Of a stretch of 64,000 nucleotides of DNA, positions 49,450-58,785 are shown piece after piece; within the stretch, counting starts at the first letter, position 1; every line of letters begins with the position of its first letter. The notes below the pieces were generated by a model. That model was given only the letters and a program-made list of their open reading frames with translations, was not told where the DNA came from and did not search any database. A program made the position numbers and the translations under genes. Source of the stretch: Defluviitaleaceae bacterium. Its GTDB lineage: Bacteria; Bacillota; Clostridia; Lachnospirales; WRAX01. Location: positions 52,428 through 116,427 of the forward strand of contig WRAX01000002.1 in assembly GCA_009779935.1 (NCBI GenBank), read 5' to 3'.

Positions 49450-49898
49450 TGCCTTGTATGTCGCATCCACTTTACCCAAAATACAAAAAACTGGCGCAGA
49501 AGGCGTTTTTTGCCACCTTGCAACAGGAGGGTATCGTATTTTCCGTTGGCGTATCCGCCCGTATGGTGGGGGATTTGCGTATGCGGGAGATAAACAAGGA
49601 AAAACGGGGCAAAGATGCCACGACGGATGTGCTTAGCTTTCCCATGCTTGGCAGGGCGGATATTTTGAGGGCAAACCATCCCGAAGTGCATGTAAACCTT
49701 GGTGATATTGTGGTAAATTTGGAAAAGGCTCATCAGCAAGCCCGTGAATATGGGCATAGCATGGAGCGGGAGGTGGCTTTTTTAACCGTACATGCCACCC
49801 TGCACCTGCTGGGTTATGACCATGATACAAAAGAAGCAGAAGAGGATATGAAAAGGCGGCAAGAAGCGGTTTTGGAAGGGATGGGGCTAATACGATGA
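49449..49898 (+). CDS. ybeY: Endoribonuclease YbeY
   Basis: TDVLSFPM; HATLHLLGYDHDTKEAEEDM (HGxLHLLGYDH). Confidence 0.96.
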   Translation: MPCMSHPLYPKYKKLAQKAFFATLQQEGIVFSVGVSARMVGDLRMREINKEKRGKDATTDVLSFPMLGRADILRANHPEVHVNLGDIVVNLEKAHQQAREYGHSMEREVAFLTVHATLHLLGYDHDTKEAEEDMKRRQEAVLEGMGLIR

Positions 49899-50077
49899 TA
49901 TACCTGTTTATGGGACTGTCCCTTTTGCTTTTGGCAGTGGCCACCTATTTTACCCATAGAGATTACCGCCGTGGCAAGGTGGTGCGGCAAGTTTTTACAA
50001 AAATGCTTGCTATTACCATCCTTATTGCTGTTTTGATGGTTATTGTGCTGGTTGTGGATTTTGCGATAGGAGGATGA
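49895..50077 (+). CDS. Small two-TM membrane protein
   Basis: 60 aa hydrophobic ORF translationally coupled to ybeY. Confidence 0.55.
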   Translation: MIYLFMGLSLLLLAVATYFTHRDYRRGKVVRQVFTKMLAITILIAVLMVIVLVVDFAIGG

Positions 50078-50218
50078 TGCGTATATTGGCCAGTGTACCG
50101 GCTCTTAAAAGTTGCTACACCCAAGCAGGCATAATATCTGACATTACCGAAAAAATTAGGTAAGTTGCCGTACTTTGTTTGGAAGCGGAAGATGGAAAGT
50201 TTTTAAGGATGTGATTAA

Positions 50219-51670
50219 GTGAAAAAGCTGCTTTATTTCTTGCTTTTTACGGTCGCCTTAATGCTTATGGCTTGCGGGGGCGGTGATGAGCATTATGCGG
50301 ATGACCCGGGAGCGGCAGAAGGGTATGAAGAAGAATATTTGCCCGAGCCGCAGGACGGCATCCTTAGCTTTGAGCCGGTTATACCCTTAAATATTGCAGC
50401 AGATTTATTTGCACAAGTACATGCAATTTGGGATGCGGATGATGGGGATTTATGGGGTGTGCCCCTTCACGCCCCGCTGATAATCGGCTGCCCCATAACC
50501 CGCCACGCCGTGTTAAGCGAACCTGTTAACCACCCCGATTTTGTGCGGCAAGGTGATGTTTATGTGGGCATTATGCCCCATCCGCCCCAAGGTGTTTTGC
50601 TTGGCAGTACCGCTGATAGCTTTGATGGCAGAAGGTGGGGTATTTTGGGATGGGATGGCCATGTACAACAAAACCATGACCTTGCCGTGCAAATTTTAAT
50701 ACACGAGGCATTCCATGCCATACAATTTGGGCGCATTGGTATTGGCGGCCTTAGCTATTTTGCCAACTGGAATTTTATGAACCTGTCGGCGCAGGGTCGC
50801 ACCGCCCTTTTAATGGAAGCGAAAGCCTTGGAAGCGGCTGTGCTAAGTGAGGGCGAGGAGCGTGATAAAGCCATACGTGATGCCCTGTCCATAAGGGCGC
50901 ACCGCAGAAACCTTTTGCCGGGTGCCGCCAATGCCGAAAACGAGCGGGAGATTTTTGAGGGCACAGCATTGTTTACGGAAATTTTGGCATTTGGTGATGC
51001 CCGCACCCTTTTAGCCACACATCTACCACGGTTTTTTGGCTGGGCAGATACCGCCTTTTTAAGCGGTGGCTTTGGCTATTATTCAGGTGCAATGTATGCC
51101 ATTTTGCTAACGGAAGCGGGGGCAAGCTGGCAACAAAACCTTACCCTGCAAACGGATTTGGGGGCATTGCTTCAACAGGCCCTTGGTGTGGAATTGCTAC
51201 CTATCGAGCAGGTGGATTTGGAACGTTTTGGATATTCCGATTTAGCCCCGGCGCAGCAGGCGTGGGTGGATGAATTTGCAGTATTACAAAAACGGGCGGA
51301 GGAGTTTTACTTTGGCCCCAAAATGTTAATCCGTGGCGAATCGGTTTTAGAAGACCCTTTTGCGCCCCATTCCTTCCTGCATGTAAACATTCCCGATGAC
51401 AGCCCCACAGGGCGGTGGTGGATGGTGTTTTACGGTGATTTTGCTCATATTGGTGATAATTGGCGTTTGGAAATAAATGGCGGCTTTTCGACCCACATAT
51501 TACGCTCCCGGGAGCCGGGCGGCGGCGTGCAAGTTAAGCTTTATGACCATATACAAATAAGCGAAGATGGCATGACTGCCACAACCCCCACATGGACGTT
51601 AGAAATAACCAATCCCGCATATTATATTTGGATAAATAACTGGGGTCATATCCATATTAGAGAAAGGTAG
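50219..51670 (+). CDS. Putative zinc metallopeptidase-like lipoprotein
   Basis: Lipobox LMLMAC; HExxH motif in LIHEAFHAIQFGR with downstream FEGTALFTEIL. Confidence 0.65.
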   Translation: MKKLLYFLLFTVALMLMACGGGDEHYADDPGAAEGYEEEYLPEPQDGILSFEPVIPLNIAADLFAQVHAIWDADDGDLWGVPLHAPLIIGCPITRHAVLSEPVNHPDFVRQGDVYVGIMPHPPQGVLLGSTADSFDGRRWGILGWDGHVQQNHDLAVQILIHEAFHAIQFGRIGIGGLSYFANWNFMNLSAQGRTALLMEAKALEAAVLSEGEERDKAIRDALSIRAHRRNLLPGAANAENEREIFEGTALFTEILAFGDARTLLATHLPRFFGWADTAFLSGGFGYYSGAMYAILLTEAGASWQQNLTLQTDLGALLQQALGVELLPIEQVDLERFGYSDLAPAQQAWVDEFAVLQKRAEEFYFGPKMLIRGESVLEDPFAPHSFLHVNIPDDSPTGRWWMVFYGDFAHIGDNWRLEINGGFSTHILRSREPGGGVQVKLYDHIQISEDGMTATTPTWTLEITNPAYYIWINNWGHIHIRER

Positions 51671-51678
51671 CGGCCACC

Positions 51679-52782
51679 ATGAAAAAATACGGACTGTTAG
51701 TTATATACCTGTTGTTAATTGTTGCTTTAACATTTGTGGCCTGCGGCGGCAGGGAAGAACCGCAAATGGCGGAAATTGACCATGATATGTTTGCGGAGGC
51801 CGATGAGCCTGATGAGCCCGAACCAGAACCGGAACCAGAACCTGACCAGTCCCCGCCTGCGGGCATGGCGGTTAGTTTGCTTACGGGTTTGTACATAGAC
51901 GAGCAAGCCGCCGCCCGCCGCCCATTTGCCGTGGTTTTTAACAACGAAAGCCGTGCCATGCCCCAATCGGGTTTAATGCAGGCGGATGTTATTTACGAGG
52001 TGCTGGCGGAAGGGGTTACAACCCGCCTTGTGGCCATTTTCCAGGATTTTGATGCGGGGATGATTGGGCCTGTGCGTTCAAGTAGGGATTATATGGCGCA
52101 AATTGCCAATGACCATGGTGCGGTGTTTGTGCACCATGGGGCAAGCCCTACGGGTTATAGCAGGATAACAAGCCTTGGCCTTATGGCTTTGGACGGGATG
52201 CGTTATGACGGTACGGTGTTTTGGCGGGATCCGGACAGGCGCAGGGATAGGGGTTTGGAACATTCCAGCTACACAGCTGCCCCAAATTTGCTGGAAATTG
52301 CCGAAACAAGGGGTTTTAACATGGATGCCCCCGCCAATTTGGGTATATTTGAGTTTTTTGACCAGCCCACAGAGCTTGCGGGCGCACAACCTGCTGTGGA
52401 GCTAACCATTGCCGCCCATAGTGCAATTTTTCGCTATAATCCCGAAAGCGAGGCTTATTATAAATACATTTGGGGCAACCCCCATATGGATGATTATGTG
52501 GGGGAGCAGGTTAGTGTGACCAATGTGTTGGTGCAGGTGACAAATATCCACGTAATTGCGGGGGATGAAGCCGGCAGGCGCAATGTTGCCATAATTGGCA
52601 GCGGGCATGGTTACCTTGCCACCCTTGGCGGCTATACCCGTGTTTACTGGGAAAAGCCCGATGCCACCACCCCAACACGCTGGATGAATGAGGATGGCAG
52701 CACCTTGCAACTAAACCGTGGCAGAACTTGGATTTCGATTGTAAACACCAGCCCTATATTTGAAGGCGCAATGTCACCTTAA
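51679..52782 (+). CDS. DUF3048 domain-containing lipoprotein (YerB-like)
   Basis: Lipobox LTFVAC, PEPEPEPEP linker; RPFAVVFNNESRAMPQSGLMQADVIYEVLAEGVTTRLVAIFQDF. Confidence 0.88.
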   Translation: MKKYGLLVIYLLLIVALTFVACGGREEPQMAEIDHDMFAEADEPDEPEPEPEPEPDQSPPAGMAVSLLTGLYIDEQAAARRPFAVVFNNESRAMPQSGLMQADVIYEVLAEGVTTRLVAIFQDFDAGMIGPVRSSRDYMAQIANDHGAVFVHHGASPTGYSRITSLGLMALDGMRYDGTVFWRDPDRRRDRGLEHSSYTAAPNLLEIAETRGFNMDAPANLGIFEFFDQPTELAGAQPAVELTIAAHSAIFRYNPESEAYYKYIWGNPHMDDYVGEQVSVTNVLVQVTNIHVIAGDEAGRRNVAIIGSGHGYLATLGGYTRVYWEKPDATTPTRWMNEDGSTLQLNRGRTWISIVNTSPIFEGAMSP

Positions 52783-52815
52783 CATTAAACGGACTTGGAT
52801 TAAAGGAGGTAATTT

Positions 52816-53721
52816 ATGGAAAAAACGTATAAATCAGGCTTTGCTGCTATTGTGGGCCGCCCTAATGTGGGCAAATCCACCCTGCTAAATTCGTTGCTGG
52901 GGGAAAAGGTTGCAATTATCACCAACAAACCCCAAACCACACGCAATATGGTGCGCGGCATAATAACAACAGATGAGGCGCAAATTGTTTTTGTGGACAC
53001 ACCAGGCATGCACATTGCCAAGGACAAGTTAAGCGAAAATATGGTTAAAATGGCGGAAAACAGCATTAAAAACGGGGATGTGGTGCTGTTTATGACAGCC
53101 CCTGCGGAGAAAAGTGACATACACCCCGCTGATGTGGAAATTCTTAAGGGGCTTGCCAAGGTATCTGCTGCAAAATTTTTGTTAATAAATAAAGTGGATT
53201 TGGTGGATAAAGGGCGGCTTTTGCCCATCATGGAAGCCTATAACAATGCCTGCCCTTTTGATGAAACCATTCCCATATCCGCCCTTAAAGGCGAAAACCT
53301 GCTAAACCTACGGGAGACTATTGTGAAATATTTGCCGGCAGGCCCTAAATTTTTCCCCGATGATATGATGACTGATGCGCCTGACAAATTCATCATCAGC
53401 GAGATGATACGGGAAAAAGCCTTATATTTGCTGCAAGAGGAGATACCACATGGCATTGCCGTGGAAATTACCCAGCTTAAAAAGCGGGAAGGCAAGGAAA
53501 TTGTGGACATTGAAGCCACCATTTACTGCGAAAAAAACAGCCACAAAGGCATCATTATCGGCAAAGGCGGTGCTATGCTTAAAGAAATTGGTATACGCAG
53601 CCGTAAGGACATACAAAGGATTTATGAAGAGAAGGTTAACCTGCAAATGTGGGTGAAGATTAAGGAAAATTGGCGGGATTCGGATTTCTTTATGCGCAAC
53701 TTTGGGTTTAAGGCAGATTAA
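52816..53721 (+). CDS. era: GTPase Era
   Basis: GRPNVGKSTLLNSLLGEKVAIITNKPQTTRN; KH motif KGIIIGKGGAMLKEIGIRSR. Confidence 0.98.
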   Translation: MEKTYKSGFAAIVGRPNVGKSTLLNSLLGEKVAIITNKPQTTRNMVRGIITTDEAQIVFVDTPGMHIAKDKLSENMVKMAENSIKNGDVVLFMTAPAEKSDIHPADVEILKGLAKVSAAKFLLINKVDLVDKGRLLPIMEAYNNACPFDETIPISALKGENLLNLRETIVKYLPAGPKFFPDDMMTDAPDKFIISEMIREKALYLLQEEIPHGIAVEITQLKKREGKEIVDIEATIYCEKNSHKGIIIGKGGAMLKEIGIRSRKDIQRIYEEKVNLQMWVKIKENWRDSDFFMRNFGFKAD

Positions 53722-53803
53722 GAGATAGTGTGCTGTTGGTTTTTGCCAGCATAACCTTTTGGTGGCTGGATATGCTATTTTTAACAAGTATTGCATTGGG
53801 GGG

Positions 53804-53929
53804 ATGAAGGTGCAGGACAAGTTGTGGCAGGATTTTTTGGCAACGGGCAGCATTAATGCCTTTTTGGATTACAGCAACTTTGTAAAGCTGGGATTTACCC
53901 CAAACGAGGGTGAAAATGCCTACATTTAA
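53804..53929 (+). CDS. yqzL: YqzL-like small protein
   Basis: 41 aa MKVQDKLWQDFLATGSINAFLDYSNFVKLGFTPNEGENAYI between era and recO. Confidence 0.65.
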   Translation: MKVQDKLWQDFLATGSINAFLDYSNFVKLGFTPNEGENAYI

Positions 53930-54620
53930 GGACAAAGGCTTGGTACTGCGGGAAGTGGAAACGGCCGAAAACAGCAAGCGGCTGTTGTTGCTAACACAAG
54001 GGCGGGGCAGGATTTGGGCTTTTGCCCGTGGGGCGGCGGGTGTAAAAAGCAAGCTTAAAGCCCCCAAAATGACCTTTTGTGAGTTTGTGCTGTATGACGG
54101 GGGGCAGTTTTTAAGCCTTGCCCAAGTGGCGCAAATACGGGCGTTTCCTAACCTGGTGGGGGATTTTGATGCCTACTGCATTGCCAACTTTTTGCTGGAA
54201 GCTGTGGACAGAATGTTATTGCCCGCCATGCCCGCTGATGAGGCGTTAAAGCTAATTTTGCTGACATTTGCCCGCCTTGATGGGGGCTGCGACCCTTGGC
54301 TGGTTTTTTCTGCCGGCACCTTTAAGCTTTTGCAACAGGAGGGGTTTGTGCCAATAACCGACAATTGCAGCGGTTGCGGCGACAAATTTCCCGGGAAATA
54401 TTTTTTTGCGGTTGACGGCATAACCTGCCAAAATTGCGGAGGCCTGGCCTTTTCCGATGAAGCCCGCCTTGCCCTTGAATACATATTGGAAGCACCCCTT
54501 GCTAAAATTTTCAACTTCAAAGCATCCCCTGATGTGCTTATGGGGCTTAAAACTGCCGCTTTGATGTTTTTTAGCCATCATGTGGATGTGGAATTAAAGT
54601 CCATGGCGTTTATAAAATAG
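53910..54620 (+). CDS. recO: DNA repair protein RecO
   Basis: KDKGLVLREVETAENSKRLLLLTQGRGRIWAFARGA; zinc motif CSGCGDKF...CQNCGG. Confidence 0.95.
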   Translation: MKMPTFKDKGLVLREVETAENSKRLLLLTQGRGRIWAFARGAAGVKSKLKAPKMTFCEFVLYDGGQFLSLAQVAQIRAFPNLVGDFDAYCIANFLLEAVDRMLLPAMPADEALKLILLTFARLDGGCDPWLVFSAGTFKLLQQEGFVPITDNCSGCGDKFPGKYFFAVDGITCQNCGGLAFSDEARLALEYILEAPLAKIFNFKASPDVLMGLKTAALMFFSHHVDVELKSMAFIK

Positions 54621-54640
54621 GTTATAAAAAAATTACATAT

Positions 54641-54676
54641 AGCGAATGCCTCTCAATCTTTCGAGGTGCATTCGCT
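54641..54676 (+). promoter_or_regulatory. Stable hairpin in the leader of the ECF S-component gene
   Basis: AGCGAATGCcTC...GAggtGCATTCGCT immediately 5' of the SD aaaggagag. Confidence 0.5.
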
Positions 54677-54694
54677 GAAAAAGGAGAGTTTTGA

Positions 54695-55234
54695 ATGAAC
54701 AGACCAGTACAAAACCTTGTGATAGCGGCACTTTTGCTATCCATAGGCATTATTTTGCCCAATGTTGTGGGCAACACCCATTGGACGGGGGCAATGCTTT
54801 TGCCAATGCACATACCGGTGCTTTTGGCGGGCATTTTGCTTGGGCCCCGCTATGCTGCCATTATCGGCGCACTTTTGCCCATTACAGCCTTTTTGCTGGG
54901 GCATACCCCGCCTTTTACCCATGTTATCATTGCAATGTCTTTCGAATTGCCCGCATATGGCCTTGCCATTGGCATCCTTTACGGCAAATTGCCTAAAACC
55001 TTCCCGTTTTTAATGGTTTCGCTGGTGGGGGCAATGCTTATTGGGCGGGTGGTTTCCGGCATTGCCAATACAATTATGTTTTTTGTGATGACGAATGTTA
55101 ACTTCTCGTTTGAGATGTTTATTACAGGGGCATTTGTGACGGCTTTGCCCGGCATTATTATCCAAATTGTGCTTATACCCGCCATTATCCTTGGCTTGCA
55201 AAAAGCGGGTTGGCAGGGCGGCACCCGGTCTTGA
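54695..55234 (+). CDS. ECF transporter S component
   Basis: LLSIGIILPNVVG...MHIPVLLAGILLGPRYAAIIGALLPITAFLLGHTP; six hydrophobic segments. Confidence 0.88.
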   Translation: MNRPVQNLVIAALLLSIGIILPNVVGNTHWTGAMLLPMHIPVLLAGILLGPRYAAIIGALLPITAFLLGHTPPFTHVIIAMSFELPAYGLAIGILYGKLPKTFPFLMVSLVGAMLIGRVVSGIANTIMFFVMTNVNFSFEMFITGAFVTALPGIIIQIVLIPAIILGLQKAGWQGGTRS

Positions 55235-55800
55235 TACCCCAAAAGCTGCTTGACTTAATAGACCATGCCATGGCAAAAAGCGATGGCATGGTTGTTTTGG
55301 TTGGCATAGACGGGGACGCAGCGGCAGGTAAAACCACACTTACAAAGCAGCTGGCGGCGCATTATAACTGCCCCGCCATCCATATGGATCATTTTTTTCT
55401 GCCGCCTGATTTGCGGACAGAGGAGAGGTTGGCGGAAGCCGGGGGCAATGTGGATTACCAGCGGTTTGATGAGGAAGTTTTGCAACCGCTGATTGGGGGC
55501 AAAACTTTCACATACCGCCCTTTTGATTGTGCTGTTGGGGATTTTGGGCAGGTTATTACTGTCCGTTCCGATGGGGCAGGGGTTGTTGTTGTGGAAGGGG
55601 CTTATGCCCTACATCCAAGGCTGGCGCACGCCTATCATGTAAAGGTTTTTATGGCAATTAAGCATGAGGAGCAGATGAAGCGCATTATTGCCCGCAATGG
55701 GGCTGAAATGGCTGAAAAGTTTAGGGATATTTGGATACCCATGGAAAAACGATACCATGCCACTTTCGGGGTGAAGCAAAGCTGCCATATTGCTATGTAG
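55231..55800 (+). CDS. Uridine kinase-like P-loop protein
   Basis: GIDGDAAAGKTTLTKQLA Walker A; IHMDHFFLPPDLRTEERLAEAGGNVDYQRFD. Confidence 0.85.
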   Translation: MIPQKLLDLIDHAMAKSDGMVVLVGIDGDAAAGKTTLTKQLAAHYNCPAIHMDHFFLPPDLRTEERLAEAGGNVDYQRFDEEVLQPLIGGKTFTYRPFDCAVGDFGQVITVRSDGAGVVVVEGAYALHPRLAHAYHVKVFMAIKHEEQMKRIIARNGAEMAEKFRDIWIPMEKRYHATFGVKQSCHIAM

Positions 55801-55820
55801 GGTGGGGTCTTGACCCCACC
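55801..55820. terminator. Palindromic hairpin between convergent genes
   Basis: GGTGGGGTCttGACCCCACC; lacks a T-tract so terminator function uncertain. Confidence 0.4.
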
Positions 55821-55871
55821 CCCCCGAAGACGCACAAACGCAAATAGCAACCGTCCGCCACCCCACCCGCC

Positions 55872-56627
55872 CTACATGTGCGGGATGGCGAGCTTGTGGA
55901 TTATTTTATTAATTTCCTCATAAGCTTCGGGGGTACCTATGTCGAAGCATTCGCCTTCAAATGTGTAACAGTATAGGGGCTTTTGCTTGTACAGCCACAT
56001 GGGGAAGTTGCCGGGGGCATCCGGGTTGCCACCCCCTGATAGATATTGCCTAAACATTGCCATGGTATCCCTTGTGTAAATATATGTGCCAAATACTGCT
56101 AAATTAGACTTGGGCACCAGGGGCTTTTCCACAAAATCCACCACCACATTGTTTTGGTTAATTTGTGCCACAGCAAAGGATTTTAGCTTTTCCCTATCAT
56201 CAATTTCTTTGGCGCAAACACAGTCCCCCCCCACTTTTTTGTAAAAATCCAAATAATCCCGCAGGTTGAATGTAAACAGGTTGTCCCCGCATAGGATTAT
56301 GGTTTCTTCATCAATTCCCATTTCATCCATGGCAAAAACAATGCCGCCAATTGCCCCCCGCCGTGTATCGTTGCAAACAGAACCGTCATCCAGCACGGTT
56401 ATTTTTTTGTTTGTGGCAAAACCCTTCGCCCACACCCTAAAATGCTCCGCAAACCTGTGGTTGGCCACAATTGATACTTGGTCCACCTCGTCAAGCCTTT
56501 CTAATTGCTCCATTATATAATTTAGCAGGGGTTTGCCGCCAATGGGCAAAAGGGGCTTGGGCTTGTCCTTTGTTAGGGGATATAGGCGGGTGGCGTATCC
56601 TGCCGCTAAGATTATTGCTTTCATCAA
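55872..56627 (-). CDS. Sugar/choline-phosphate nucleotidyltransferase (NTP transferase family)
   Basis: KAIILAAGYATRLYPLTKDKPKPLLPIGGKPLLNYIME. Confidence 0.9.
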   Translation of the reverse strand: MMKAIILAAGYATRLYPLTKDKPKPLLPIGGKPLLNYIMEQLERLDEVDQVSIVANHRFAEHFRVWAKGFATNKKITVLDDGSVCNDTRRGAIGGIVFAMDEMGIDEETIILCGDNLFTFNLRDYLDFYKKVGGDCVCAKEIDDREKLKSFAVAQINQNNVVVDFVEKPLVPKSNLAVFGTYIYTRDTMAMFRQYLSGGGNPDAPGNFPMWLYKQKPLYCYTFEGECFDIGTPEAYEEINKIIHKLAIPHM

Positions 56628-57094
56628 ACCAGCTCCTTTAATGCGGCATATGTGCTAATGAAGTTTTCGGATGGTGCGGTGATAAGGCTCGTTAGGCTCT
56701 TCCTGCCCAATTGCCTGTCTATTACCTTTGCCATGTGGGGGTTGTTTGCAAAATATTTGTAAATTTGAAAATATTCCTCTTCATCACCTGATAGTAAAGG
56801 GGGTGGGTTGCCGTTAAATTGGGCAAATGTTGCCATACCCTCCAAATGGGATAGATATGTAATTATATGTGCCATTTCTTTACGGGTGGTAACTTGAAGG
56901 GATGGCATATATCCGCCTTCAAGGGCAACAAAGCCCACATGGTGCATTTCGTGGGTTGCCCGGTGTATGAGCTTTTCTGCATCCATTAATTCTAAGTTTT
57001 TAATCACTTGCGGCAACTTGCCTTTATGTTTGTGGGTTGGTGTAAGCAAATGTGCCACCAAATTTATTGGATTAAAATCATAAGTTAAACCCAT
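56624..57094 (-). CDS. Hypothetical protein with HExxH-like motif
   Basis: 156 aa; IHRATHEMHHVGFVALEGGYMPSL. Confidence 0.55.
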   Translation of the reverse strand: MGLTYDFNPINLVAHLLTPTHKHKGKLPQVIKNLELMDAEKLIHRATHEMHHVGFVALEGGYMPSLQVTTRKEMAHIITYLSHLEGMATFAQFNGNPPPLLSGDEEEYFQIYKYFANNPHMAKVIDRQLGRKSLTSLITAPSENFISTYAALKELV

Positions 57095-57105
57095 AACCGC
57101 AGGCT

Positions 57106-58143
57106 TTAAGAATGCTTTGACAGTATTTTGCGTATGGCCGCCAAAACCCTATCAATATCACTGCGGGTGATGCCGTTGTGGATGGCAAAGCGATAGGTCC
57201 AGTCACTGGCGATGGGGTTTATTTTAATATCCTGCTCGGCAAGGGCTTGCACAAACTTTGTGTGGTTAAACCCATGCCTGTTGACGGTGAAGAAGATTAG
57301 GTTAATATCCAGCTTGCTGTAATCCACTGTAAAACCATGTAGTATATTTAGCCTTTCCGCCATATTCTTGGCATTTTCATGGTCTTCCGCCAACCTGTCC
57401 ACATTGTTTTTTAGGGCATATATGCCTGCCGCCGCTATTATGCCTGCTTGGCGCATGCCCCCGCCCAGCATTTTGCGGTAACGCCTTGCCCTTTCAATAA
57501 ACCTTTCTGTACCGCATAAAATGGAGCCGGCAGGTGCGCCCAGCCCCTTGGACAGGCAAAACATCAGCGCATCACTGTGCCAAGCAATTTCGCTGACGGG
57601 CACGCCTAAATGCTGGGCGGCATTAAACAGCCTTGCCCCGTCCAAATACACGGGCAGGCCGTGTTTTTTGGCCTCGTCATAGGTTGCCTTCATCTGGTCG
57701 ATGGTTACAACCCTGCCGGATGATGTGGCGTTTTCCAGGCACACAAGCCCTGTATCAGGGAAATGCACATCCTTACCCCGCACCCGGCTGGATATGTCGT
57801 AGGGGCTTATCATATCATCACCACCATCCACGGTGTTGTAGCTAACGCCTGCAAGTACGGCGGCCGCCCCTGCCTCGTAAGCCACAATATGGCTGCGCCT
57901 GCTTAAAATAATCTCGTCCCCCCGTTTTGTAAGGGCCATAATAGCTATTTGGTTTGCCATTGTGCCGCTGGGGCAAAACAATGCCGCTTCCTTACCGCAA
58001 AGCTTTGCTGCAAGCTGTTCCAGCTCTGTCACTGTTGGGTCATCCCTGTAAACATCATCACCCACTTGGGCATTGCGCATGGCATCCCGCATACCATCAC
58101 ATGGCTGCGTTACCGTGTCCGAACGTAGGTCTATTACCTTCAT
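57106..58143 (-). CDS. ltaE: Low-specificity threonine aldolase
   Basis: IDLRSDTVTQPCDGMRDAMRNAQVGDDVYRDDPTV; LDGARLFNAA; CLSKGLGAPAGSILCG. Confidence 0.95.
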   Translation of the reverse strand: MKVIDLRSDTVTQPCDGMRDAMRNAQVGDDVYRDDPTVTELEQLAAKLCGKEAALFCPSGTMANQIAIMALTKRGDEIILSRRSHIVAYEAGAAAVLAGVSYNTVDGGDDMISPYDISSRVRGKDVHFPDTGLVCLENATSSGRVVTIDQMKATYDEAKKHGLPVYLDGARLFNAAQHLGVPVSEIAWHSDALMFCLSKGLGAPAGSILCGTERFIERARRYRKMLGGGMRQAGIIAAAGIYALKNNVDRLAEDHENAKNMAERLNILHGFTVDYSKLDINLIFFTVNRHGFNHTKFVQALAEQDIKINPIASDWTYRFAIHNGITRSDIDRVLAAIRKILSKHS

Positions 58144-58500
58144 TTCAATCTCCCCTTAAATATTTACTTAGCACTTGCCCCAAAAGCCGTTTTGGGGGTA
58201 TATCATGCCCATTATGCCTTGCCACCCGTTTTATGGACAGTTCCACATTATCCAAGCCCCAAAAGCTACCTCCCAACCATGCTGTTGGTTAATGCTTACC
58301 ATATGGGGATGATGCCAATTAACTATGGTGTGCTCACATTAATGTTAGCACACTCTAATTATAACCCAAAACCCCCACCACCGCAAGGGGAATTTGATTG
58401 GCTTATGGGATAGGGGGGCAAGGCGCACGGGTGCGCCGTTATACCTCTGTCTCGTTTTGTTTTGTTTGGTATTGTATTGTTTATTAATGGTGAAACATCT

Positions 58501-58612
58501 TGTGCAAGACCCTGTGCAAGACCCTGTGCAAGACCCTGTGCAAGACCTTGTGAAATAACCTGTGCAAGACCCTGTGCAAGACCCTGTGCAATACCATGTG
58601 CAACATTGGCCC
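58501..58612. repeat. 12 bp tandem repeat (TGTGCAAGACCC), about nine units
   Basis: Units at 58501, 58513, 58525, 58537, 58549 (diverged), 58561, 58573, 58585, 58597. Confidence 0.95.
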
Positions 58613-58722
58613 CATTAAATTATCTTATGTAATTCATGGACAAGGCTGTATTGTATTGGCAAACCTAATATTATTATAACATATCTTTAACCAACATTTA
58701 ATATACACTTTGCCAAAAAGGC

Positions 58723-58751
58723 TTGAAAAGTTTGCAAGGGGGGTGTATAAT
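58723..58751 (+). promoter_or_regulatory. Sigma-A promoter of mreB
   Basis: TTGAAA - N17 - TATAAT. Confidence 0.8.
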
Positions 58752-58785
58752 ATAGATAGGTGCACATGAGAGGAGACAACTTAAT

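Noticed and set aside
58501-58612. Repeat array considered as CRISPR
   Set aside because: Units are contiguous 12-mers without spacers; no cas genes nearby.
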